Below, piece after piece: positions 32,055-40,534 of a stretch of DNA of 48,019 bases. The number at the start of each line of letters is the position of its first letter. Within the stretch, counting starts at the first letter, position 1. The DNA comes from JALZUE01 sp051251725 (lineage in GTDB: Bacteria; Pseudomonadota; Gammaproteobacteria; Enterobacterales; Alteromonadaceae), in contig JBPOFN010000033.1 of the NCBI GenBank assembly GCA_051251725.1, forward strand, positions 1 through 48,019, in the 5' to 3' direction. The notes under the pieces are model-generated. The model made no database searches and was not told the origin of the DNA. It saw only the letters and a list, made by a program, of their open reading frames with translations. The position numbers and the translations under genes were made by a program.

Positions 32055-34343
32055 ATGCCATTGATGTTGCGTAAAAATTCATTTAAAACTCACAAGCTAA
32101 ACATGTTATTGGCCTTAAATAAGTTAATGGTAAAATTAGCTGTTAATAAGGTTTTGCTCAGCGTCTTAATTAGTGCTTTATTAAGTACTATGACAAACGC
32201 ACAAGAACATAAACTGAGCCAAGCCAAGCTTTTATTAACACAGCGTTTAACGTCACCTGCAACATTATCATCAGCAGCAACGCAGCCCGAAACTAACAAA
32301 GCGTTATTGCCGGCACATTTAGCCGATAAGTTTTACCGCCAGGCGCTGTATTTTTATTTTCAAAACAAACCACAAGCTGCGCTTCGGCAGTTGAGTTTAA
32401 ATCAAGACTACTTTGCTAAGACTGAAGTTAATGCGTCATTATTTCAAGCGGGTTTGCAAATATCACAAGACTTACATCAAGACGCGCAGCAATTATTAGC
32501 ACAATTATCGCAAGATGTTTCAAAGCAGTTGGCGAATAACCCTGAGCAGCAAACGGCTATCAGCCAGTTACAAAAAACAGAATTATTGGTGATAGTTTAT
32601 CTACAGCTGGCTGAGCAAAAAATTGGCCAGCAAGAAATGCAACAAGCGAAAAGTGTTTTAGCAAATATTAGCGCGATTCCGGCGGCTTATTTACCGCATT
32701 ATTATTTATTACAACAATTGCTCGCATGGCCAGAGCAGCCAAAACTTGATGATTTTAATTTAACGCCAAGCAATAAAAAACATTTAAACGAGTTACTGAA
32801 TACGCACCAAGCACCATATTTAGTGTTAAATGAAGCATTAAGTGCGATGAGTTTACAGCAGTATTCATTAGCAGAAAAAAAATTGAAAGTGTTACAGACG
32901 TTTATTTGGTCAGAAAAAAACACGGGCTTTTGGCAGCGGTTATTTGCTGATCAAACAAGCCAAACTTGGCAGGAAAGCTCGGCACCGAAAACCACGTCAC
33001 AGCAAAGTAAGGCATTAACAACATCTACATTTAGTGAAACTGAATTAAAAATCATAGAGCAAAAAGGTCTTAATCAGTATGCTCAGTTATTATTAGCGCA
33101 GGTTTATATCGAGCAAGGTTTATTCCAACAAAGCTATCAACAATTACAAAGCTTTCCTAATAATACGCCCTTTAGCGAGCAAGCTTTGTTTTTATTTGCT
33201 TATTCCGCTTTTAAATTAAAAAATTATTCTGCCTCGGCTGTGGTCTTAGAAACATTAATCACCAGCTACCCATATTCATCTTATACGCAGCAGGCATGGG
33301 CATTAAGTGCTGAGCAATATCTTGCTCAAGAGCAACTGAACCTGGCGCTTGACCGGTATTTAAAAATTGAGCTTTTTTATCAGCACAAACAACAAGAGTT
33401 GGCTGAGTTTGCAACGAGCTTGACTGAGCAACAAGATTTTTTATCTTTTTATCAAAAGGTCGATAAAGATAACAATGATAAAGCCCATAACGCATGGTTA
33501 AAGTTATCATTACAACAAACCGACATTTCAACCTTATATCAGCAGTTAACAGTTGTTAAAGACTTAAACCAACAGTTACAGGCGCAAGCGCAAAAAGGGG
33601 ATTGGTTAGCAACCACCATTGCGCTTAATGTTACGCGACAAAATAACATTCGAGCTCAGCAAAAAAATGCTAATTATCCTGAAATATTAACTCGGTTAGC
33701 GAATAAAAAAGTACACTTGTCAGCGCTATTAGCGCAGGCAAAAATCAGCGCTAATGGCGAGTTGTTTGCAAATCAAGAAGAGGCAAAATTGTTGCAACGG
33801 ATCAGCAATAGTGAGCAGTCTTTAGCTTTTATTAATGGTAATAAACCGGCGACAAAGGCTTCAACGCTTGAGTATCAAGCGCGGCTAACACGTGTGCAAG
33901 GAGTGCTGGCTTGGCAGTTACAGCAGCAGTTTCCGGTTCGCTATTGGCAAACACAGCAAGCATTAAATGAATTTCAAACAAGCTATCTTAATGCTCAACA
34001 ACAATATCAAAATGTTGAACGACTACTTCAAGGCAGTTCACCTGTTCAGGTCAACACTCGTTTATTAAGTGATGATAGCACTACGCATCATGGAGCACAG
34101 CCAACAGAGCAAGCGAATACAGCGCTCATGGTTTTTGCCGATAAGCAACAAGGGTTAAAACAAAGAAATTCATTATTAGGCGAGAAAACCTATCAGCTAA
34201 AAATAAAACTAGAGCAACAGTTATTAGCAGAAAACCGCCAGTTTATTGCGCAGCAGCAAAGACAAATACAAGCGTTTTTACTCTTTAATCAACGCGCGAT
34301 GGCGAATGTGATTGAACGTCTGAATCATCAGGAGGCGTTATAA
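32055..34343 (+). CDS. Exported TPR-repeat protein, Gln-rich
   Basis: 762 residues: N-terminal hydrophobic segment (KVLLSVLISALLSTMTNAQ, ~30-50) acting as signal peptide or anchor, then mostly helical sequence with TPR-like units (FYRQALYFYFQNKPQAALRQL, YAQLLLAQVYIEQGLFQQSYQQL, FLFAYSAFKLKNYSASAVVLE). The last ~180 residues are long Gln-rich helices, probably coiled coil. Unusually Gln-rich throughout. The stop overlaps the next start by one base. Role inferred: periplasmic scaffold for the ExbBD-type complex downstream. Confidence 0.8.
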   Translation: MPLMLRKNSFKTHKLNMLLALNKLMVKLAVNKVLLSVLISALLSTMTNAQEHKLSQAKLLLTQRLTSPATLSSAATQPETNKALLPAHLADKFYRQALYFYFQNKPQAALRQLSLNQDYFAKTEVNASLFQAGLQISQDLHQDAQQLLAQLSQDVSKQLANNPEQQTAISQLQKTELLVIVYLQLAEQKIGQQEMQQAKSVLANISAIPAAYLPHYYLLQQLLAWPEQPKLDDFNLTPSNKKHLNELLNTHQAPYLVLNEALSAMSLQQYSLAEKKLKVLQTFIWSEKNTGFWQRLFADQTSQTWQESSAPKTTSQQSKALTTSTFSETELKIIEQKGLNQYAQLLLAQVYIEQGLFQQSYQQLQSFPNNTPFSEQALFLFAYSAFKLKNYSASAVVLETLITSYPYSSYTQQAWALSAEQYLAQEQLNLALDRYLKIELFYQHKQQELAEFATSLTEQQDFLSFYQKVDKDNNDKAHNAWLKLSLQQTDISTLYQQLTVVKDLNQQLQAQAQKGDWLATTIALNVTRQNNIRAQQKNANYPEILTRLANKKVHLSALLAQAKISANGELFANQEEAKLLQRISNSEQSLAFINGNKPATKASTLEYQARLTRVQGVLAWQLQQQFPVRYWQTQQALNEFQTSYLNAQQQYQNVERLLQGSSPVQVNTRLLSDDSTTHHGAQPTEQANTALMVFADKQQGLKQRNSLLGEKTYQLKIKLEQQLLAENRQFIAQQQRQIQAFLLFNQRAMANVIERLNHQEAL

Positions 34344-37300
34344 TGAAGTTATTATATCAACGCCTCAGCGTTATCTGCTTATCACTAGTGTTAACCCTTG
34401 TTATTAGCAGCTGCTCTGTTTTTAATCAAAGCGATAATGGCAGCGGAGATAACTCTCGCAATAACGGTAATGCAAAAACCTTAGCAGGGTTATTACAAAA
34501 TACTGACGTTCTAGGGCAGACTGATCCCGCTAAAATAAAAGAAACATTAAAAATACAGCTGCTAACCCGCCAGCAGCGTAGTGAAAAACTCACGCAAATA
34601 TACCGCTCTATTTTAACCTTAGAGCCTAATAAGCAAGTGCGCGCACAAATACAGCACCGCATGGTGCAACTTGATATTGAAAAATATGAAAAAGCCGACG
34701 TTTTTGAAAATAAAGAAGTGCTGACCGAGTTAGCCGCTAAGTATCAAAACTTGTTAAGCATTTATCCCAACCGCGTCGAAAATGAAGAGATTCAATACCA
34801 ATTAGCCAAAACCTATGATTTATTGGGAGACGCAAAAGCCAGCATTCTTACCCTCGAAGCGTTATTAAAAAATTACCCAGATACACAATACTATGTCGAA
34901 TCGCAATTTCGCCGCGCAGAATTATATTATAATTTACAACAATATCCGCTAGCGTTAACCGCTTATCAGGCGGTATTAGCAGCCAATAATAATGAAAATT
35001 ATCGTCTCAATAGTTTATATATGTCAGGTTGGAGCTTGTTTAAACTAAACCGCTTGAGCGCAGCTGATGATAAATTTATTGCGGTGTTACAACACATTGT
35101 TGGTGCGTCGTTAATTGAAGATGAAGACACGGACTCAGCCTTTACCTTTGTCCAAGTATCAAGTTCTGCCAAAAGTTTGGCGATGGATACTCAGCGGGTG
35201 TTAAGTATTTCATTGAGTCAGCAGCAACAAGTAAAAAGCTTAATTGAACTGTTAAACCGAACTGAACTTGAAAGTGAAAATATCAAGTTTGACCATTTGT
35301 TATTTGATAATTTAGCCAAGTTTTTGTTAGAAAAAAAACTTAAACATGACGCGATATTAACTTACCAAGCTTATTTAGATTACGCCCCTAATACCATGGC
35401 AGCGGCCAGGTTTAGCTTAGCGTTAATGGCGCTACATCAACAAAATAATCAGTTTGTTGCGCTCAAACAATTAAAAGCGCGTTTTGTTAATACTTACGGT
35501 TTAAACTCAACTTTTTGGCAACAGGCTACTCATCAGCAAAAAAATGAAGTGTTACCTTATTTAACTGACTTTAGCTTAGGTCATAGCCGACGGTTATATG
35601 CTAATGCACAAATATTAGAAAGTGATGTGGCGCGTCAACATGCGTTTGTTGAAACCGCCGCTTGGTTAAAAACCTATTTAGATCTTGTCGCTTATAACAA
35701 CCAACAAATCGAGGTTGTGAATTTAGCGCCACAAGAACATTTCCTTTTTGCTGAAGCCAGTTTTGAAGCGCAGCACTATCAACCAGCATTGGCTAGCTAT
35801 CAAATGCTTGCTTATGACCCTGCGTATAGTTTAGCGGCTAAAACTGACAGTTCTAACAGCAGTGCAGGCGAGCAATTACCCCTTAGTTACATTAATAATG
35901 AATCAGCATACGCCGCCATCATCACCTTAAATGCCATGATGGCTGAATTTGATAACGAACTTACTCAGCTCGATAATAATCGAGCAATTAACGCTACTGA
36001 AAAAATGAAACTGGTTGCACAGGCAGAAAATAAATATCAACATTTACTTGAACAGCGCCAAACCCTTGATGACTTATTTATTGCTCATTATGGTGACGAC
36101 AGACGGGCTAAATTAATCGCCGTGAAAGCCGCAGAATATGCCTTTAGTAAAGAAAAACTTGATGATGTTATTCGTTATGCTGATTTTGTTTTATCCAGCT
36201 ATCAAATTAATTCGGCTAATATCCGCGATCATCGAATAGCAACTATCGCTAAACTCGATAATATCGCGTTAAAACAAATCAAAATTGTCAGCCAACTGAA
36301 AGCGAACATTCGTTATCAAGCTAAGCAATATGACTTAGCCGAGCAGGATTATTTATTAGCATTAGCCTTTGTCAGCGATAAAGTAAAAACACAGCAACTG
36401 AATGAGTTGATCGCATCGTCTATTTTTGAACAAGCGAAAGCGCAAAAACCACTAAATATTGAATTAGCCATTGGCCATTATTTACGTTTAGGCCAGCAGG
36501 TTCCTAATTCTAAATATCGCGCTAATGCAGAATTTGACGCGGCTAACTTGTTAATTGCGAACAAACTGTGGTCAAGATCCATTACTGTTTTAGGGAAATT
36601 TCAACAGCAATTTAAACATCATCAATACAGCGCGGCAATCCCAGCGAAACTAGCTTTATGTTATGAGCAACTAGAAGATTGGTCACAAGCGGCGAAACAG
36701 TTGTTAGTAATGGTAACAACAGAGCAGGATATTAACCTAAAACGTGAAGCCCAATACACAGCGGCACAATATTATTTAAAAGCGGGTGATACCGATAATG
36801 CGCGCATTAACTTTCGTGCTTATGCCCATCAATACCCTGAGCCTTTTGCTGTCGCGCAAGAGGTACGTTTTAAATTAAGTGAGTTTTATCTTCAAAGCAA
36901 AGAGCCGAATAAACGCTACTTTTGGTATCGTAAAATCATCAAACATCATCAGCAGCAAGTTAAAAAAACTGCCGTTATTGCACTTGAACGTTCTACTTAT
37001 TTAGCATCATATGCCGCTTTTCATTTAGGCCAAGCACATCAGCAAACTTTTAATTGGACCAAGCTAAAGGCACCTTTAAATAACAGCTTAAAACGTAAAC
37101 AAGCAGCAATGAAAGAAGCCATTCATTATTATCAGTTGGTATTTGGCTGGCAATTAGCGGAATTTGTCCCGCAAGCGAATTATGCTATCGGACAGATATA
37201 CCGTAATTTGGCTGCCGATGTGATGAAATCAGAACGCCCTAGTGGCTTAGATGAATTAGCTTTAGAAGAATATGAATTTATATTGGAAGAAATCGCTTAT

Positions 37301-37468
37301 CCGTTTGAAGAAAAAGCGATTGAAGTACATCAAGCCAATGCTGAACGCGCTTGGCAGAATGTTTATGATCAATGGGTGAAAAAAAGCTTAGCAGTGTTAG
37401 CTGAAATAGAGCCTGCGAAATATCATAAATTTGAAACAGTTCCTGAGGTGATTAATGATATTTTTTAA
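34343..37468 (+). CDS. Large TPR-repeat lipoprotein
   Basis: 1041 residues: lipobox VISSC (C24, followed by Ser, suggesting outer-membrane sorting), a Gly/Asn/Ser linker, then helical repeats along the chain. Clear TPR-like units are YQLAKTYDLLGDAKASILTLEALLKNYPDTQYY, FRRAELYYNLQQYPLALTAYQAVL and, late in the chain, AQYYLKAGDTDNARINFRAYAHQYP. The style recalls gliding- and cell-division-associated TPR proteins of myxobacterial Agl/Glt-like loci. It is translationally coupled to both neighbours (1-nt and 14-nt overlaps). Confidence 0.83.
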   Translation: MKLLYQRLSVICLSLVLTLVISSCSVFNQSDNGSGDNSRNNGNAKTLAGLLQNTDVLGQTDPAKIKETLKIQLLTRQQRSEKLTQIYRSILTLEPNKQVRAQIQHRMVQLDIEKYEKADVFENKEVLTELAAKYQNLLSIYPNRVENEEIQYQLAKTYDLLGDAKASILTLEALLKNYPDTQYYVESQFRRAELYYNLQQYPLALTAYQAVLAANNNENYRLNSLYMSGWSLFKLNRLSAADDKFIAVLQHIVGASLIEDEDTDSAFTFVQVSSSAKSLAMDTQRVLSISLSQQQQVKSLIELLNRTELESENIKFDHLLFDNLAKFLLEKKLKHDAILTYQAYLDYAPNTMAAARFSLALMALHQQNNQFVALKQLKARFVNTYGLNSTFWQQATHQQKNEVLPYLTDFSLGHSRRLYANAQILESDVARQHAFVETAAWLKTYLDLVAYNNQQIEVVNLAPQEHFLFAEASFEAQHYQPALASYQMLAYDPAYSLAAKTDSSNSSAGEQLPLSYINNESAYAAIITLNAMMAEFDNELTQLDNNRAINATEKMKLVAQAENKYQHLLEQRQTLDDLFIAHYGDDRRAKLIAVKAAEYAFSKEKLDDVIRYADFVLSSYQINSANIRDHRIATIAKLDNIALKQIKIVSQLKANIRYQAKQYDLAEQDYLLALAFVSDKVKTQQLNELIASSIFEQAKAQKPLNIELAIGHYLRLGQQVPNSKYRANAEFDAANLLIANKLWSRSITVLGKFQQQFKHHQYSAAIPAKLALCYEQLEDWSQAAKQLLVMVTTEQDINLKREAQYTAAQYYLKAGDTDNARINFRAYAHQYPEPFAVAQEVRFKLSEFYLQSKEPNKRYFWYRKIIKHHQQQVKKTAVIALERSTYLASYAAFHLGQAHQQTFNWTKLKAPLNNSLKRKQAAMKEAIHYYQLVFGWQLAEFVPQANYAIGQIYRNLAADVMKSERPSGLDELALEEYEFILEEIAYPFEEKAIEVHQANAERAWQNVYDQWVKKSLAVLAEIEPAKYHKFETVPEVINDIF

Positions 37469-38237
37469 CTACACCGCCATATTATTGCTCACTTTATTGG
37501 TATCTGCTTGTTCATCAACTGTCGATGATAACACTCGTGAAACAACAGCAAACGCCAACGAGGAAATTAAAACACTAGGCCAAGATATGGCTGATATTCC
37601 ACTTGAACTGACAAAAAGTAACAAGACAGCAGAACCACATGGCAATCAAAGCGCTTCACCGGAAAATACAATAGCAGCTGAGCAAAGAGGGATTAATACA
37701 GCAAACCCTTATCAGCAGTTTTTAGCACAGCAACTAGCCTTTAAAGCAGTTTTACCTGCTGACATCAAACAACAGTACCAAATAGCGCTAGCTGAATTAA
37801 CAGCTAAAAACTGGTCGGGCGCTTTGACTTTACTGACTAGTATTATTGAGCAACAGCCCGACTTTTCCGGCGCTTATGTTAATAAAACATTAGCTCATTA
37901 TCACCTAAAACAAGTCAATTTAGCCTTAACTTCATTACAAAAGGCTAAGCAACACAGTGATAACAATCCTTATATTTATAACCTTCAAGGGGTTTTAGCC
38001 CGTGAGCAAGGCCTGTTTGAAGCTGCGGAAAAACATTACCAACAGGCGCTTGCTATTTGGCCTGATTACGCCGCCGCACATCTTAATATGGCGGTTTTAT
38101 ATGAGTTATATCGCGGTGATTTTGCTCAGGCTAAAAAACACTACCAAGTATATATAATGTTAAACCCGAACGATCAACTAAGTAAAAATTGGTTGGCGGG
38201 CTTAGAGATTAAATTAGCATCACGGCAGGTGAATTAA
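37455..38237 (+). CDS. TPR-repeat lipoprotein
   Basis: 260 residues: lipobox LVSAC (C19), a Ser/Thr/Asn-rich linker (~20-95), then three to four TPRs (~105-250: YQIALAELTAKNWSGALTLLTSIIEQQPDFSGAY, then LQGVLAREQGLFEAAEKHYQQALAIWPDYAAAHLN). The ATG lies inside the last codons of the preceding gene, with GAGGTG as ribosome site, so the two are co-translated. Resembles small PilF/NlpI-type TPR lipoproteins; the exact role is unknown. Confidence 0.87.
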   Translation: MIFFNYTAILLLTLLVSACSSTVDDNTRETTANANEEIKTLGQDMADIPLELTKSNKTAEPHGNQSASPENTIAAEQRGINTANPYQQFLAQQLAFKAVLPADIKQQYQIALAELTAKNWSGALTLLTSIIEQQPDFSGAYVNKTLAHYHLKQVNLALTSLQKAKQHSDNNPYIYNLQGVLAREQGLFEAAEKHYQQALAIWPDYAAAHLNMAVLYELYRGDFAQAKKHYQVYIMLNPNDQLSKNWLAGLEIKLASRQVN

Positions 38238-38238
38238 G

Positions 38239-38580
38239 ATGACGGACTTTTTATCAATGCTGAAAACTAAAGAATGTTTACTTAGCGGACTTCGTTTAAT
38301 AGGGGTATTAACACTCCTATTTACATCGTCTGTTGTTTTAGCTCAAGAAAAAAATGACAATGAACTAACCGCTAAAAAGAGCACTAAAAAAACCGCTTAC
38401 GTTATTGAAACCTTAGTACAAGGTTCACAAGAGCAGCCTAATGTAATTTATATCACCCCTTGGCAAGAACAAGAAAAAACGGTGACCATTGAAGGTCAGT
38501 CGCTGCAAATATCACTACCTGAATTAACACCAGTAAACCCGAAAGCATTTAAGAAAAAATTACACCGTTATTATCAGTAA
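38239..38580 (+). CDS. Small exported protein, unknown function
   Basis: 113 residues: an N-terminal hydrophobic segment (~18-35, ending VVLAQ) fits a signal peptide, then a charged linker and a short beta-rich region (AYVIETLVQGSQEQPNVIYITPWQEQEKTV). No Cys and no recognised domain. AGGTGA precedes the ATG and the gene begins 1 nt after the previous stop, so it is a genuine operon member. After it comes a 181-bp gap before the ExbB-like gene. Confidence 0.7.
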   Translation: MTDFLSMLKTKECLLSGLRLIGVLTLLFTSSVVLAQEKNDNELTAKKSTKKTAYVIETLVQGSQEQPNVIYITPWQEQEKTVTIEGQSLQISLPELTPVNPKAFKKKLHRYYQ

Positions 38581-38761
38581 CAACTAGTTAATTTGAACTC
38601 GGGTTGATGGGTTTTATAACAGTTTGATTTATAATAAATAATTCACGTATTTATTTTGTATCACCTAGTTTATCTTAGACTCGATGATGACATTTTTCAA
38701 AAACTATATTTAAAGCAAACTAAAAGCGCTAGAAATATATAAAAATTTAAAAGGAAATACC
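38581..38761. promoter_or_regulatory. Gap before the ExbB-like gene, possible internal promoter
   Basis: This is the only break longer than about 150 bp in the envelope run. It contains TTTGAACTCGGGTT (38594-38607), which resembles one end of the second MITE, but no partner end is seen. An AAGGA ribosome site sits before ATG 38762. No convincing -35/-10 pair could be assigned by eye. Confidence 0.35.
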
Positions 38762-39439
38762 ATGAATTTTATCGATACTATTATTACGTTTTTACAAGAC
38801 GGCGGCAGCTTTATTTATCCTATTGCTTTGGTGTTAGTTATTGGTTTAGCCATTACTATCGAACGCTGGATTTATTTAACGTCGACATTAAACGCCAATA
38901 AAAGGGTGATGAAACAAATACAACCCTATTTAGCTTCAGGTGATTTAAAACAAATTATCACTATTACCCAAACAGATAAATCGCCAATTGCGGATGTATT
39001 ATCGTCAGGCATTACCCGTCTTTCGCAAGTAAAACGCCGTGAAGATATTGAGCACGCGATGGAAGACACGTTAATGGAACATATGCTGCAATTAGAAAAA
39101 CGTACGCCGTTTTTAGCAACGTTAGCTAATATCGCGACATTATTAGGTCTTTTAGGTACTATTATGGGCCTTATTGCTGCATTCTCTGCGGTAGCAACAG
39201 CAGATCCAGCAGACAAAGCTAATTTATTATCGGCCAGTATTTCAGTTGCCATGAACACCACAGCTTTTGGTTTAATTACTGCTATTCCATTAATTTTATT
39301 CCATTCTAATTTACAAACCAAAACCATGAATATTGTTGATTCACTAGAGATGGTTGGCCGTAAATTATTAAACTCTTTGTCGTATTCAAAAAGCCAGTCA
39401 GAACAACCAGCACAAGCATCAAACACAACTCGAGGCTAA
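38762..39439 (+). CDS. MotA/TolQ/ExbB-family proton channel protein
   Basis: 225 residues with three membrane helices: ~15-38 (FIYPIALVLVIGLAITIERWI), ~118-142 (NIATLLGLLGTIMGLIAAF) and ~160-180 (SVAMNTTAFGLITAIPLIL). The second and third carry the TolQ/ExbB proton-path pattern (LLGTxxG, NTTAxG). The family forms a pentamer around an ExbD/TolR dimer and uses the proton motive force to drive a trans-envelope partner. The next three genes supply two ExbD-like proteins and a TonB-like transducer, so this is the stator of a complete motor. AAGGA precedes the ATG. Confidence 0.93.
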   Translation: MNFIDTIITFLQDGGSFIYPIALVLVIGLAITIERWIYLTSTLNANKRVMKQIQPYLASGDLKQIITITQTDKSPIADVLSSGITRLSQVKRREDIEHAMEDTLMEHMLQLEKRTPFLATLANIATLLGLLGTIMGLIAAFSAVATADPADKANLLSASISVAMNTTAFGLITAIPLILFHSNLQTKTMNIVDSLEMVGRKLLNSLSYSKSQSEQPAQASNTTRG

Positions 39440-39443
39440 GCTT

Positions 39444-39995
39444 ATGAGACGCTTAAGACGTCACAGAGGTGAAGACGCAGAACTTGATATCACATCATTT
39501 ATGAATTTGATGATTGTATTAGTTCCGGTACTCCTATTGAGTTTAGTTTTTTCACAAGTGCGAATTTTAAATTTACAGTTGCCAATTTCGGCGACGGGTG
39601 ACTCTGTTGAACAAACTGAAAATGAACAAGAAAAGCAATTAGAATTAGTGATCACAAAAAACAGTTTAGCGATTAACTATCCTGAAGGTGTGTTATTAAA
39701 GTCGTTCATTAGCGGTGATAACACACAGGACAATAATGTTTACGATTTCGCGGCATTATCGAGTTTTCTACAAGATTTAAAACTGACTTTTCAACAAAAA
39801 AAGATCGATAAAAGCGACATAGTGATCCTATTAGCACCTGATGTTAATTATCAAGTGATAGTGACTGCGATGGATACTGTTCGCTCGTTTAAAACTGTGG
39901 TGGCCGCTAATTTGGTTAATGCAGAGTTATTCCCTAATATCTCTTTAGGTGATGCCCCAGTAAATGCCGTTCAAGTTGAAGGAACCGCTAAATGA
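39444..39995 (+). CDS. ExbD/TolR-like protein 1 (Asn in place of the conserved Asp)
   Basis: 183 residues: one membrane helix (~18-40) and a periplasmic domain. The segment LDITSFMNLMIVLVPVLLL aligns with the ExbD motif 'NVTPxxDVxxxLLIxF', and the proton-carrying Asp falls on N21. A second Asp (D15) lies six residues earlier, just outside the membrane. The periplasmic part contains the ExbD-like ILLAPDVNYQVIVTAMDTVRSF. It overlaps the next gene by 4 nt (ATGA). Probably pairs with ExbD-like protein 2 in a mixed dimer. Confidence 0.88.
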   Translation: MRRLRRHRGEDAELDITSFMNLMIVLVPVLLLSLVFSQVRILNLQLPISATGDSVEQTENEQEKQLELVITKNSLAINYPEGVLLKSFISGDNTQDNNVYDFAALSSFLQDLKLTFQQKKIDKSDIVILLAPDVNYQVIVTAMDTVRSFKTVVAANLVNAELFPNISLGDAPVNAVQVEGTAK

Positions 39996-40534
39996 AACAA
40001 TCACTTAGAGCAAAGCGTAAAGCAAGGCACCATAAACGTTTAGGCGCGGGTGGCAAACTAAACTTAGTTTCATTGATGGATATTTTTACTATTCTGGTTT
40101 TTTTCTTAATGGTAAATCAGTCAGAAGTTCGGGTTTTACAAAATACCAAAGAGCTGAAATTACCTGTTTCTATTGCTGAGCAACTGCCACATGAAAACAT
40201 TGTTATTTCTGTGCTTAAAGACTCAATTTTGGTGCAAGAGCGTTTAATATGGCAACAAGTTGAACAGCCATCAGGCGCGCAGCTAACGGCCAGTGCCATC
40301 AAGCAGTTAGTGGCCGCGTTGAAAGTTGAATTAACTTATCAAACGAATAAACGACCTGAACTGACTGAGCAAGAAAAAATAAATGGTCGGGCGGTTACTA
40401 TTATTGGCGATGCCAGCATTGAATACGATATTTTAAAACAAATAATGGCGATATGTGCTGAGGCAGATTACCGAAATATGTCATTAGCGGTTGAGCAAAT
40501 TGCCGTTAAAGATGTTAATAACGGAGGCGTGTAA
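39992..40534 (+). CDS. ExbD/TolR-like protein 2 (conserved Asp present)
   Basis: 180 residues: basic N-terminus (KQSLRAKRKARHHKR), one membrane helix (~29-45) with the intact motif KLNLVSLMDIFTILVFFLM, where D30 is the expected proton carrier, and a periplasmic domain ending AVTIIGDASIEYDILKQIMAICAEADY, typical of ExbD. Coupled on both sides by overlaps with ExbD-like 1 (4 nt) and the TonB-like gene (1 nt). Confidence 0.92.
   Translation: MKQSLRAKRKARHHKRLGAGGKLNLVSLMDIFTILVFFLMVNQSEVRVLQNTKELKLPVSIAEQLPHENIVISVLKDSILVQERLIWQQVEQPSGAQLTASAIKQLVAALKVELTYQTNKRPELTEQEKINGRAVTIIGDASIEYDILKQIMAICAEADYRNMSLAVEQIAVKDVNNGGV

Noticed and set aside
38594..38607. One end of a third MITE before the ExbB-like gene
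   Set aside because: TTTGAACTCGGGTT resembles one inverted end of the second element, but I find no matching opposite end nearby.
38926..39426. Minus-strand open frame across the ExbB-like gene
   Set aside because: It lies wholly inside a well-supported membrane-protein gene and its translation shows no recognisable domain or plausible start context.
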